Shown here: in pieces, positions 1 to 7,974 of the stretch
Layout of the letters: each line of letters opens with the position of its first letter
Numbering within the stretch: the stretch's first letter is position 1
Assembly (NCBI GenBank): GCA_016185425.1
Contig: JACPNQ010000021.1
Location: 85,585-149,584, forward strand
Origin: Acidobacteriota bacterium
Lineage (GTDB): Bacteria; Acidobacteriota; Terriglobia; Bryobacterales; Bryobacteraceae
Direction of reading: 5' to 3'
DNA length: 64,000 bases
Position numbers and translations under genes: made by a program
The notes under the pieces: generated by a model
Told to the model about the DNA's origin: nothing
Seen by the model: the letters and a program-made list of their open reading frames with translations, nothing else
Databases searched by the model: none

Positions 1-2
1 AC

Positions 3-239
3 GAACAGCACTACGTGGCCTACGACAAAGACCCGAAGCACATTCTGCTGGAGGCAGAGAATATCGACGGGCTGACGTTTGGCAATCACGGAGCCAAGTC
101 GGTGGCGGGTTGGGCGTACGACTACGGGAAAGGGCGTGTGGTGTTCACGTCGATCGGCCATACGATTCACGCGCTGTGGGCCGGTGGCCATACGAAAATG
201 CAGCGCCGTGCGGTGCAATGGCTAATGAAGGATCTATAG
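3..239 (+). CDS. ThuA-like domain protein, C-terminal end only (5' end outside window)
   Basis: The frame is open from base 3 to the TAG at 237-239, so the gene starts before the window. The visible 78 residues contain YGKGRVVFTSIGH followed by a short helix and QRRAVQWL. This matches the end of ThuA-like domains (trehalose-utilisation family, class I amidotransferase-like fold), where a conserved G+GRV-x-x-T-x-x-GH strand-turn closes the domain. In acidobacteria these domains occur on secreted carbohydrate-related proteins, and the sugar oxidoreductases downstream fit that setting. The substrate is unknown, and because only the C-terminus is seen, other domains of the protein cannot be judged. 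A GTG at 15 is an internal valine codon, not a start. Confidence 0.65.
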   Translation, partial: EQHYVAYDKDPKHILLEAENIDGLTFGNHGAKSVAGWAYDYGKGRVVFTSIGHTIHALWAGGHTKMQRRAVQWLMKDL

Positions 240-240
240 A

Positions 241-942
241 CTACCGGCGAGCGAGTAAGGCGACGAGCTCGGCGGGACGGTCTGTCTGAATACCTGTCGC
301 GCCGCGGCGAACGGCATCGAGCCATGCGGCCTCCGTGTCGTCGGGGCCGAGGCGGTCGACAAAAATATCGACGTTGGCCTGACGAGCGATTTGGACGATT
401 TCGTCCTGGAAGTCACGGCGGTCGAAGGCGACGGCCTTGGGGCGTAGAGTTCGCAGGGATTGCCGTAGCCCGGCGGCGGAGAGCGCTTCCGGCATGACGC
501 GAAGTGCGGGTTCAAGGCGGGCCATCTCCGTGAGATTGGCAATGGAGCCATAGACGACCGTGCGCTCCTGCATGCCATGCTTGCGCAGCGCGGCCACTAG
601 CGCATCGGCGCGGGCGTTTTTCCAGTCGAGATAGAGACTGCCCTTTGGGCGGAGCGCCTGCAATGCCTCGTCGAATGTTGTGACGCGCCCGCGCATTTCC
701 GCAAACGGCAGGTCCACTACTTTCGCGCCCGAGTCGAATGCAGCATTGTGCATCAGGATGAGAATCCCGTCGGCGGTCGTGCGGACATCGAGCTCCACAT
801 AATCGGCGCCGGCCTCGATGGCTGCCTGGATTGCCGGCACGGTATTCTCGATGTGCCGAAGGTGCTCGCCGCGGTGGGCGATAACGGCAATTTTACGAGT
901 GGCCAGTGCGAACGGAAGGCAGAGAAAGCCGCGGCGAATCAC
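241..942 (-). CDS. Glycerophosphodiester phosphodiesterase family protein
   Basis: This 233-residue protein shows the GDPD signature. HRG is at residues 23-25, ENT at 32-34, ELDV at 50-53 and a histidine at 65 after TADGILILM. In the family the His/Arg/Glu/Asp/His set binds a metal and cleaves glycerophosphodiesters to an alcohol and glycerol-3-phosphate. The length fits a compact single-domain UgpQ-like enzyme. The start is a GTG whose bases form GTGA with the stop of the upstream gene (939-942), so it is probably translationally coupled. It is the last gene of a minus-strand trio with a PTP-like phosphatase and a metallophosphoesterase. A short hydrophobic N-terminus (RRGFLCLPFALA) may be a weak export signal. 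Substrate specificity cannot be read from sequence. Confidence 0.85.
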   Translation of the reverse strand: MIRRGFLCLPFALATRKIAVIAHRGEHLRHIENTVPAIQAAIEAGADYVELDVRTTADGILILMHNAAFDSGAKVVDLPFAEMRGRVTTFDEALQALRPKGSLYLDWKNARADALVAALRKHGMQERTVVYGSIANLTEMARLEPALRVMPEALSAAGLRQSLRTLRPKAVAFDRRDFQDEIVQIARQANVDIFVDRLGPDDTEAAWLDAVRRGATGIQTDRPAELVALLARR

Positions 943-1487
943 GGCTTGACGCCCAGTTTGTCTCGCGCCAATTTCTCCAGGGCGGGGCTCTTTAGCCCCG
1001 CGGTTTTGCCTTCGGCCAATGCTTGTTCGGCAGGCACGCCATGTTGGGAGTTGCGATAGAGGGACCAGATCATGCCGACTCGATTGGAGCTGGCGCAGTG
1101 AAGCAACACTTTTTCATTCCCAGCCTTGTTCAGTTCTTCGTAGATTTTGGCGAGCTCGCCATCCAACGGAAGTGATGATCCGACGGGGACGTTCATGTAC
1201 TTCAGGCCGGCGGCCTTGGCTGTGTTTGCTTCATCGAAGCTGACTCTTTCCATCTCAGCCGGCGTGCGTAGATTCACGACGGTTTTCACACCGAGCTTGG
1301 CGTAGGCGGCGAAGTCAGCTTCGGTAGGCTGTCCGGCGAAATAGACGTGGCTGCCAAAGGACGACGAATTGGGCGCCTGGCCCACCGCTACGGACGCCAC
1401 TTTGGCATCGGCGGTCCAGGCGGGCTGCGCAGCCGGCTGCGCAAATAACGTGGCGGCGGCACAGACTGCCAGAATCAAAGACTTCAT
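939..1487 (-). CDS. Exported protein tyrosine phosphatase-like (DUF442/rhodanese-type) protein
   Basis: The 182-residue protein begins with a Sec-type signal peptide (about residues 1-20, AAATLFAQPA). The mature part has FAGQPTEADF and LGVKTVVNLR, typical of the DUF442/beta-lactamase-hydrolase-like phosphatase family. The catalytic loop is HCASSNRVG with Cys131 and Arg136. The spacing is CX4R, as in DUF442 members, rather than the classical CX5R of tyrosine phosphatases. These proteins are annotated as phosphatases or sulfur transferases, and the reaction is not firmly settled. It sits between a metallophosphoesterase gene (9-nt gap) and the GDPD gene (4-nt overlap), implying one transcript. 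Confidence 0.75.
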   Translation of the reverse strand: MKSLILAVCAAATLFAQPAAQPAWTADAKVASVAVGQAPNSSSFGSHVYFAGQPTEADFAAYAKLGVKTVVNLRTPAEMERVSFDEANTAKAAGLKYMNVPVGSSLPLDGELAKIYEELNKAGNEKVLLHCASSNRVGMIWSLYRNSQHGVPAEQALAEGKTAGLKSPALEKLARDKLGVKP

Positions 1488-1496
1488 GGCTACATT

Positions 1497-2495
1497 CTAC
1501 TTTGGGCGAATGTTCGCTTCCACGATTCGCTGCTCGAACTGAAAGACCATCGGGTCCTGCGGATCCGCAGTGGCGCGTATCCAGTGGACATCGGGTGGCC
1601 CGAATGTTTCCACTCGCGTGAAGTTTTCGACGCGAGCGCCCTCGGGATTGTTTTGCGCGCGGACAAGGGGCTTGTCGATCCGGAAGTAATGGCTATCGCC
1701 GTGGACCAGCACAACCTGGCCGGAGAACTGCAGCGTCTCGCGTTCCAGCGCGGCGACCGTGGCGGCGAAGCCATCGCCGGGTTTGCGCCGCTTTTCGTCG
1801 AAGTGCGGATTGGCTTGCATGATCAACATGACGCCGCGGAATCGCTGCTTTTTAGCGATGGTGAAAGCGGCGCGAATCCAGAAGAGATTGGCCGCGTTGC
1901 GCGGCTCGTATTCCGCCGGCCGGGCGGCGTTGTTGTTGGTCCCGACAACGTGGACAGTGGCGAAGAGAACCTGTCCTTGCGACCAAATCAAATTCTCGAC
2001 GAATTTCTCAAAGCCTTGTATCTGGCTTTGCGATAACACCGCCAACGGCCCTTTGCCGAGCGTTCGGCCGGGCGCCGGCAGAAACTGTTTCCTCACTTTG
2101 TCCAGGCGCTCCAATTGGTTGTAGCCACCCATCGTCGCTTTACCGCAATCGGTCCAGTCGTTGTCGCCGGGTGTGAGGATAAACGGATGTTCGGACCGCC
2201 CGAATGTCTTTAGGCGGCGGGCGAAGGTCGCGTCGTCGCAGGGTTTATTGCTGCCGATGATATCGCCGTCGTGAACCACGAACGCGAGCTTGTCTTTGTT
2301 CATCGAGTCGATGGTGTTCTCGAACAGCTTTTCCTGTGTGGGAGTGTATTGCTGATCACCGATTAGCGCGAATTGAAATCGAACAGGTTTGGGCGTGAAT
2401 CGCGCGGTAAGCTGCTGGACGACTTTGTCCACATCCTGAGCGGGCAGAACAGAGAATCCGGTAACCAAGGAAAGGGCACAGCGAAGGACGAGCAC
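1497..2495 (-). CDS. Secreted calcineurin-like metallophosphoesterase
   Basis: The 332-residue protein starts at a GTG and has a signal-peptide-like N-terminus ending near LPAQD. The metallophosphoesterase motifs occur in order: GDQQY (D-x-Q variant of D-x-H), HDGDI, PGDNDW (for GNHD), QANPH, and HGDSH near the C-terminus. These residues bind a two-metal centre that hydrolyses phosphomonoesters or diesters. It is the first gene of a three-gene minus-strand operon of phosphoester-processing proteins. The D-x-Q in motif I is a substitution found in some secreted members of the superfamily. The natural substrate is unknown. Confidence 0.8.
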   Translation of the reverse strand: MLVLRCALSLVTGFSVLPAQDVDKVVQQLTARFTPKPVRFQFALIGDQQYTPTQEKLFENTIDSMNKDKLAFVVHDGDIIGSNKPCDDATFARRLKTFGRSEHPFILTPGDNDWTDCGKATMGGYNQLERLDKVRKQFLPAPGRTLGKGPLAVLSQSQIQGFEKFVENLIWSQGQVLFATVHVVGTNNNAARPAEYEPRNAANLFWIRAAFTIAKKQRFRGVMLIMQANPHFDEKRRKPGDGFAATVAALERETLQFSGQVVLVHGDSHYFRIDKPLVRAQNNPEGARVENFTRVETFGPPDVHWIRATADPQDPMVFQFEQRIVEANIRPK

Positions 2496-2559
2496 TCGCT
2501 CAGGTTATCCAAATTTTGTATTCTGTCGGTCGAAAGTACATCTGGGAGGTTCCATTCTT

Positions 2560-3078
2560 ATGCAGCTCAAGAAGCAAGACGCCCCCGCAACGCCCGAAGC
2601 GAAAGCGATTGCCGATATCGAAAAATCGGGAGGCATGGTGCGCCAATTGGCGCAGAGCGATGACCGGTTGGAGGTGAGCTTTCAACTGCAAGGCGAATCT
2701 GTGACAGACAAGGACCTGGTTCCGATGGGTCAGTTGAAGAAGGTGACCTATGTGAACCTGGCGCGCACGTCCATCACCGATGCCGGGCTGGCCGAACTGG
2801 CGCGGCATACCGGGATCACGCAGCTCCATTTGGAGCAGACGAAGATCACGAACGCCGGGCTGGCGAAATTGAAACCCTTGTCGAACTTGGAGTACCTGAA
2901 TCTTTACGGCACTTCGATCAGCGACGATGGGTTAGCGAATCTTGCCGGACTCACAAACCTCAAGAATCTGTATCTGTGGCAGACGAAGGCGACGCCTCAG
3001 GGTGTACAGAGGTTGAAGGAATCGCTTCCAAAGACCGACATCAATCTTGGTTGGGAATCGACGCCGGAAAAGAAATGA
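2560..3078 (+). CDS. Small leucine-rich-repeat protein
   Basis: A GGGAGGT Shine-Dalgarno at 2544-2550 supports the ATG at 2560. The 172-residue product holds about four LRR units of the form L-x-x-L-x-x-L-x-L-x-x-T-x-I-T-D-A-G-L, from residue 60 to 155. These resemble the 'IT(D/N)xGL' LRRs common in Acidobacteria and Planctomycetes. There is no signal peptide, no cytochrome or kinase domain and no membrane segment, so it is probably a cytoplasmic binding scaffold. No partner is suggested by its neighbours: it stands alone between a divergent phosphoesterase gene and the oxidoreductase genes. Function is unknown. Confidence 0.7.
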   Translation: MQLKKQDAPATPEAKAIADIEKSGGMVRQLAQSDDRLEVSFQLQGESVTDKDLVPMGQLKKVTYVNLARTSITDAGLAELARHTGITQLHLEQTKITNAGLAKLKPLSNLEYLNLYGTSISDDGLANLAGLTNLKNLYLWQTKATPQGVQRLKESLPKTDINLGWESTPEKK

Positions 3079-3108
3079 TCGCGGCTTTGTAGTATCTTGG
3101 GCCACGGA

Positions 3109-4149
3109 ATGAATCGACGAATACTTCTTCAGGGTGCGGGAGCCGCGATGCTTGCTCCCGCCGCGGGCACCAAGGTACGTGCCGGCATGCTTGGAACCGG
3201 TCACAGCCACTTTTCCGGCAAGTACAAGGCGATGATGGACTCGCCTGATTACGAGGTAGTTGGTGTTGCTGAGAACAATACCGCCGCGAAGGCGGCGATG
3301 CAGAAGGATCCGCGCTACGCGTCCGTGAAATGGATAGACGAGGAAACGCTGCTTCACGATCCGTCCATCTCGCTCATCGTCGTGGAGTGCCGCGTGTGGG
3401 AAGCGATTCCGTGGGGGAAAAAGGTGATCGCCGCCGGTAAGCACCTACATGTGGAGAAGCCGGTGGGAAACGATTGGAAGGCATTCAAAGAGCTGGTGGA
3501 AGAGGCGCGGCGGAAGAATTTGTTGCTGCAGACGGGATATCTTTGGCGGTGGCATCAAGGTGTAATGGCCGCGTTGGAGGCGGCGAAGAAGGGATGGCTT
3601 GGCGAAGTCTATATGGTGCGGGGCACGATGAATTCGGACCGCGGGCCGGACGAGCGGGCTGTGGAAGCGAAGTACAAGGGCGGCGGTTTGTTTGAGTTGA
3701 GCGGACACGTGATCGACCGTGTTGTGGAACTGCTGGGCAGACCGAAGACGGTGAAGAGCTGGCTCCGGCACGATACGAGCGTGGCTGACGAGCTGGCGGA
3801 TAACAACCTGGCCGTATTCGAGTTCGACAAGGCGCTCGCCGTGATTGCGCAGTCGGCGAAAATGGGCGGATCCGGCGATCACAGGTCACTGGAGATTATC
3901 GGGACCGATGGTACGATTCTGGTGCACCCGGAGTCGGCACCGCCGCGGATGCGCGTGTTCATGCGTACCGCGCAGGGGCCGTATAAGGCAGGCTGGCAGG
4001 ACATTACGCTGCCGCCGCAGCCGCGGTTTATTGCCGATTTCGCGGAATTGGCCCGCGCAATCCAGACGCGCAAACCGCTGAAGCACTCCTACGACCATGA
4101 GTTGTTGCTGCACGAAACGCTGCTGCGCGCATCGGGAGAAATTGCATGA
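3109..4149 (+). CDS. Gfo/Idh/MocA family oxidoreductase, module gene A, copy 1
   Basis: I chose the ATG at 3109 over a TTG at 3097 because it gives MNRRILLQGAGAAML, a Tat-like signal. The Rossmann motif is atypical, MLGTGHSHF. The Gfo/Idh/MocA EKP motif is present as VEKPVGNDW, where the Lys normally contributes to catalysis. Members oxidise or reduce sugars, inositols or sugar acids with NAD(P). This 346-residue protein most resembles the gene at 6929 (both have GTGH-x-H and R(G/A)MxF/LxxGCH-like stretches). The stop overlaps the ATG of the next gene as ATGA, so the two are coupled. The Tat signal suggests a periplasmic enzyme with pre-loaded cofactor, as in Zymomonas glucose-fructose oxidoreductase. 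The substrate is unknown. Confidence 0.8.
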   Translation: MNRRILLQGAGAAMLAPAAGTKVRAGMLGTGHSHFSGKYKAMMDSPDYEVVGVAENNTAAKAAMQKDPRYASVKWIDEETLLHDPSISLIVVECRVWEAIPWGKKVIAAGKHLHVEKPVGNDWKAFKELVEEARRKNLLLQTGYLWRWHQGVMAALEAAKKGWLGEVYMVRGTMNSDRGPDERAVEAKYKGGGLFELSGHVIDRVVELLGRPKTVKSWLRHDTSVADELADNNLAVFEFDKALAVIAQSAKMGGSGDHRSLEIIGTDGTILVHPESAPPRMRVFMRTAQGPYKAGWQDITLPPQPRFIADFAELARAIQTRKPLKHSYDHELLLHETLLRASGEIA

Positions 4150-5261
4150 TTACGAGACGTGCACTGATTGCGGGTTCGCTGACCGCGGCAACGATTTCGC
4201 GTACTAACGCCGCCAACGGAGCCATCGCGGTGGGCGTGCTGGGAACAGGAAATCGCGGTACGTTCATCGCGTCGATGCTGACGAAGAATACGCCCGCGCG
4301 CGTCGTGGCACTTTGCGACGTGGTGCCGGAACACATGGATCGCGCAAAGCAGGCAATCGGTGTGGAGAATCCACGTCTCTATTCCGACTTCCACAAGATG
4401 CTGGCGAGCGATATCGATGCGATTCTGATTGCCACTCCCGTCTTTTTGCACGCCGAACATTTTGAAGCGGCGGTCAAATCCGGGAAGCACATCTACATCG
4501 AAAAACCGGCGTCGATGGACGTGGAAGGGTGTAAGCGGATCATGCGAGCGGCCGACGCGGCGGACCGGAAGATCAACATCACTTTCGGCTTCCAGCGCCG
4601 ATCCGGATACGTTTACCAGAAAGCCAAGCAACTAGCGGATTCCGGCGCGATCGGAAAGATTCATCTAGGGTTTGCGCGATTCATCAAGAGCGAAGGTCTG
4701 AGCAAGTCCGGCGCACAGATGCCGCCGCCGAAGACGCAGATGGAGAAAATTGCGGAGTGGGGGAGCTGGAAGAATTTATCGGGCGATTTGATCGTGGAGA
4801 ACAACGTTCACTCGATCGATGTGCTGAATTGGTTCTTAGGCGCGCGGCCATTGAGCGCGATCGGTTCTGGCGGGTCTACGCTGCCCAAGCGCGGTGACAC
4901 GCGGGACCACAACTTTGTGGCGTTCGAGTATCCCAACGGCGTGCAGGGGCAGTTGTCGGGCACGACGCTGGCTTCGCCGGGCTATCGCGATGTGGTCGAG
5001 CAATTCTTCGGACTGAAGGGGACAATTGAGACTTCGGAGAATCACTGGCGTTATTTCCGCGGCCCGAAGGACGAGACGGTGGAGAAGTCGCCGCGAAATA
5101 TCACCATCGATTCAGTCGCGGCGTTTGTGCAGCGCATCCAGGACGGTAAGCCGGAGAACACCGGCGTTCGCGGAGCGGAGAGCACGCTGACCGCAATCCT
5201 CGGCCGCATGGCGATGGACAAGCGGCGCGAAGTGACTTGGGACGAGATGATGAAGAGCTAG
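4146..5261 (+). CDS. Gfo/Idh/MocA family oxidoreductase, module gene B, copy 1
   Basis: This 371-residue protein has a Tat-like N-terminus (MITRRALIAGSLTA), a Rossmann loop LGTGNRGTF and the catalytic-region motif IEKPASMD. The stretch HFEAAVKSGKHIY is almost identical in the paralogue at 7975, so the two are clear duplicates. The C-terminal part has GDLIVENNVHSIDVLNW, typical of family members in which a His in the substrate pocket follows the beta-sheet. It is translated from an ATGA overlap with the A gene, and it ends tail-to-tail (4-nt overlap) with the isomerase-like gene on the other strand. It is probably a periplasmic NAD(P)-dependent sugar oxidoreductase acting with gene A. The substrate is unknown. 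Confidence 0.85.
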   Translation: MITRRALIAGSLTAATISRTNAANGAIAVGVLGTGNRGTFIASMLTKNTPARVVALCDVVPEHMDRAKQAIGVENPRLYSDFHKMLASDIDAILIATPVFLHAEHFEAAVKSGKHIYIEKPASMDVEGCKRIMRAADAADRKINITFGFQRRSGYVYQKAKQLADSGAIGKIHLGFARFIKSEGLSKSGAQMPPPKTQMEKIAEWGSWKNLSGDLIVENNVHSIDVLNWFLGARPLSAIGSGGSTLPKRGDTRDHNFVAFEYPNGVQGQLSGTTLASPGYRDVVEQFFGLKGTIETSENHWRYFRGPKDETVEKSPRNITIDSVAAFVQRIQDGKPENTGVRGAESTLTAILGRMAMDKRREVTWDEMMKS

Positions 5262-6139
5262 CGTGCGGCCCGCGCCGCCATAGCTTTGACATCGGCGAGC
5301 GTCTTCATAACGTTCTCGACGGGAATGTATTCCATTCCGACGTAGCCTTTATAGCCGCTTTCGTGGATGGCGCGGAATACGTTTTCGAAGTGGATCTCGC
5401 CCGTTCCCGGTTCGTGCCGCCCGGGCACGTCGGCGACGTGAATATGGCCGATGCTGGCGAAGTTGGCGCGAATCGTCTCGATCAGGTTTCCCTCCATGAT
5501 CTGCACATGATAGAGGTCGTACAGGATTTGGAAATAAGGGCTACCGACTTCACGAACCATCTCGAACGCTTCCGGCGTGCGGTCCAGGAAGTAATTCGCG
5601 TGGTTGTCGCCTTTCGGATTGAGAGGCTCAATCTTCGCGAGCGTGTTGATGACCTCGACGATCATCGTGACGCCAAACCTGGACACGATATCGTGCGCAC
5701 GCTTCAAGCCCTCCACCATGCTTGCGTGCTGCGCCGCGTGTGTCATTCCGGGAATCTTGAACCCTGAGAGGACCACGATCTTTTTCGTTTCGAAGCGCTG
5801 AGCCGCCTCCGCCGAGGCCTGGATTTCAGCGAGAAACCCCGGACGCTCCGCCGGATCGCAAAGCCCCATGCCCTTTGGGTTGACGCTGCGATTTCCGACC
5901 AGATTGACGCACGCCAAGCCTAGTCGCCGCTGGAGAGGGACAATCTCCTTAGGATCGGCGGCCCGCCAATCGCCGAATTCGTAGCCTGCATAGCCGGCTT
6001 CTGCAACTCGCTCGAGTTGTTTCGCTAGCAAGAGGCCTGGGAATAGCGGCTCCACGCGAATCGAGAGGCGCATGCCGTCCGGTTTTGCGACCGCCGCGGG
6101 TGGAAGGAATGGCAGGGCAAGGAGCGCGCGGCGATTCAT
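5258..6139 (-). CDS. Hydroxypyruvate isomerase-like sugar isomerase/epimerase (TIM barrel)
   Basis: The frame is open upstream, but the ATG at 6139 gives MNRRALLALPFLPPAAVAKP, a Tat/Sec-like signal, and avoids the divergent gene, so I prefer it (293 residues). Motifs of the xylose-isomerase-like barrel are present: EVINT and LYDLYHVQIMEGNL, the latter very close to the Hyi consensus, then HIHVADVPGRHEPGTGEI and GMEYIP. Glu, Asp/His and Glu residues in these strands would bind the metal. Cytoplasmic Hyi converts hydroxypyruvate and tartronate semialdehyde. An exported relative more likely acts on a larger sugar or keto-sugar. It lies divergently from the bicupin gene, and convergent oxidoreductase genes suggest a shared pathway. 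Confidence 0.75.
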   Translation of the reverse strand: MNRRALLALPFLPPAAVAKPDGMRLSIRVEPLFPGLLLAKQLERVAEAGYAGYEFGDWRAADPKEIVPLQRRLGLACVNLVGNRSVNPKGMGLCDPAERPGFLAEIQASAEAAQRFETKKIVVLSGFKIPGMTHAAQHASMVEGLKRAHDIVSRFGVTMIVEVINTLAKIEPLNPKGDNHANYFLDRTPEAFEMVREVGSPYFQILYDLYHVQIMEGNLIETIRANFASIGHIHVADVPGRHEPGTGEIHFENVFRAIHESGYKGYVGMEYIPVENVMKTLADVKAMAARAAR

Positions 6140-6176
6140 GACGCCTAATATAATAGCGTCACAGTATCGCCTGCCC

Positions 6177-6932
6177 ATGAAGCTTCCGATTTTCGTACTC
6201 TTCGCCACGCTGTCCGGAGCGGCCCAAAATATTCGCGTTGTTCGATTCTCCGAAAGCGATCCCTTCCGGATGGGAGAAGTGACTTCGCGGCGGATTATTC
6301 ATCCTGGCCTCGGGGCCAAGAAGACCACGCTGAATCTCTCCGTCTCCCAGGCCGGCGCGGAATTTGCGCAGCATGTTCACGACTACTCCGACGACACGAT
6401 TCTGGTGTTGCAGGGCGAGGTGAATCTGCGGCAGGGTGACTCATTGCATCTGTTCAAAGCCGGCGAGTGCGCCTTCGTGCCGACGGGGCAAATTCACGGC
6501 ACTATCACGGCGGGCACCGGTGATACCGTCATGATCAGTTTTCAGAATCCGCCCGACCTGATTCTCTATACCGGCGCGCGCGATTCCAAGCGTCCGGGCG
6601 CCGCGCCGCCGAAAGGCGTGATCACGCCCGGCGCCGTGAAGTACGTCAACTTCAAGGAAAAGCAGGGACCATTCACGAGTGCGGATCTTGGCTCCAATCG
6701 CGCGACCGGTTCCCATTTCCAGTTGAAGAAGGGCCAGAAGTTCCGGACCGAAGTGAAAACCGGGGGCGAGCAGCTTCTGTTTGTTTGGCGCGGCGGACTT
6801 CGCGTTAAACACGGAAAGACGACGTATACCGCGGGCGAGCGCGACACCGTGTTTATTAGCGGTGACGCCAAGCTGGAAGTGATTGGCGATGCTGCCGGCG
6901 AATCGGAAATCATTCAGGTGCAGGCCCCATGA
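6177..6932 (+). CDS. Secreted bicupin domain protein
   Basis: The ATG at 6177 gives a signal peptide (MKLPIFVLFATLSGAAQ) and avoids overlap with the divergent isomerase gene. The 251-residue protein has a first cupin with H-x-H-D-Y-S-D and later GECAFVPTGQIHG, the two classic metal-binding cupin motifs. The second half (about residues 150-250) repeats the fold with HFQLKKGQ and YTAGERDTVFISG but lacks the paired histidines, so only the first cupin seems metal-loaded. Cupins can be isomerases, dioxygenases or binding proteins. Its stop overlaps the following oxidoreductase start as ATGA, tying it to sugar oxidation. The function is not assignable further. Confidence 0.7.
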   Translation: MKLPIFVLFATLSGAAQNIRVVRFSESDPFRMGEVTSRRIIHPGLGAKKTTLNLSVSQAGAEFAQHVHDYSDDTILVLQGEVNLRQGDSLHLFKAGECAFVPTGQIHGTITAGTGDTVMISFQNPPDLILYTGARDSKRPGAAPPKGVITPGAVKYVNFKEKQGPFTSADLGSNRATGSHFQLKKGQKFRTEVKTGGEQLLFVWRGGLRVKHGKTTYTAGERDTVFISGDAKLEVIGDAAGESEIIQVQAP

Positions 6933-7957
6933 CACGGCGCTCCTTCGCGGCTCTGGCCGCGCCGCTCCTGGCCGCTTCGCAGGGTAAGATTCGTGCTGCG
7001 ATGATCGGCACCGGGCACGGCCACGCGCATAGCAAGACTCTGGCGCTGCGAAGCATGGCGGAGTATGAGTTCGTTGGCGTGTGCCGCCCGGATAAGGAAG
7101 ATCCGGCAATTGGCCCGGCCTTCCAGGAAGTCCGCTGGCTCTCGGAAGAAGACGTTCTGAAGGACGCTTCGATCGAGATGGTGGCGATGGAATTCGCCGA
7201 TGCGACGCAGAATCTGGACTACGCGCAACGCTGTACGGATGCAGGCAAGTGGGTGCATCTCGACAAACCACCAGGCGCCGATTTAAATGGGCTTCGCAAA
7301 CTCCTGGATAACGCGAGGAAGCGCGGGCGGATCGTGCAGATGGGCTACCAATGGCGCTATCACGCGGCAATGGAGGCGGCGATGCACGCGGCGCGGCAGG
7401 GCTGGCTGGGTCGCGTTTATCGTTTTCGGGCGTCCATCGACAAGCCGATTCTCGCCGAGGAACGCCGTCATTTGGCAAAGTACCGGGGCGGCATGATGTT
7501 CTCCGAGGGCTGCCACTTGATCGATCGCGCAACCGCGTTGCTGGGCAAGCCATTGAAGGTCAACGGTTATATTCGCCACCATTCGCCGGTCGAGGACGGC
7601 TTGATGGACAACAATCTGGTGATTCTCGAGTACCCGCAGGCGATCGCCGAAATCTCGCTAGCTGGATTCGATCCGCACGGCAATCAGCATCGCTACGTGG
7701 AGATACTCGGCACGAACGGCGCGGCGAAGGCCCAGCCCTTTGCTCCGGTGCGTTTGACGATGACGCTGAGGGACGCTGCCGGACCGTACAAGGCAGGCGA
7801 GCAGACACTGGAACCTCCCGGCCCGCCCGGCCTCGCCTACACACCCGATTTCGCTGAACTGGCCGCCATAATCCGCAAAGGCGCGGCCCCAACCTATACG
7901 GCGGAACATGATCTCATGACGCACCACGTCCTGCTCGAAGCCTGCGGAATGCTCTAA
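6929..7957 (+). CDS. Gfo/Idh/MocA family oxidoreductase, module gene A, copy 2
   Basis: This 342-residue protein begins MTRRSFAALAAPLLAAS, a Tat-like signal. The Rossmann stretch is MIGTGHGHAH, like the copy at 3109. The normally conserved EKP motif reads LDKPPGADL, with Glu replaced by Asp and the Lys kept. The stretches MGYQWRYH and GGMMFSEGCHLID match the substrate-binding half of the family. It is coupled to the bicupin by ATGA and followed after 17 nt by module gene B copy 2, so gene order repeats that of 3109-5261. It is probably an exported NAD(P)-linked sugar oxidoreductase whose substrate cannot be inferred. Confidence 0.8.
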   Translation: MTRRSFAALAAPLLAASQGKIRAAMIGTGHGHAHSKTLALRSMAEYEFVGVCRPDKEDPAIGPAFQEVRWLSEEDVLKDASIEMVAMEFADATQNLDYAQRCTDAGKWVHLDKPPGADLNGLRKLLDNARKRGRIVQMGYQWRYHAAMEAAMHAARQGWLGRVYRFRASIDKPILAEERRHLAKYRGGMMFSEGCHLIDRATALLGKPLKVNGYIRHHSPVEDGLMDNNLVILEYPQAIAEISLAGFDPHGNQHRYVEILGTNGAAKAQPFAPVRLTMTLRDAAGPYKAGEQTLEPPGPPGLAYTPDFAELAAIIRKGAAPTYTAEHDLMTHHVLLEACGML

Positions 7958-7974
7958 TCCAAAAAAGGAATTCT

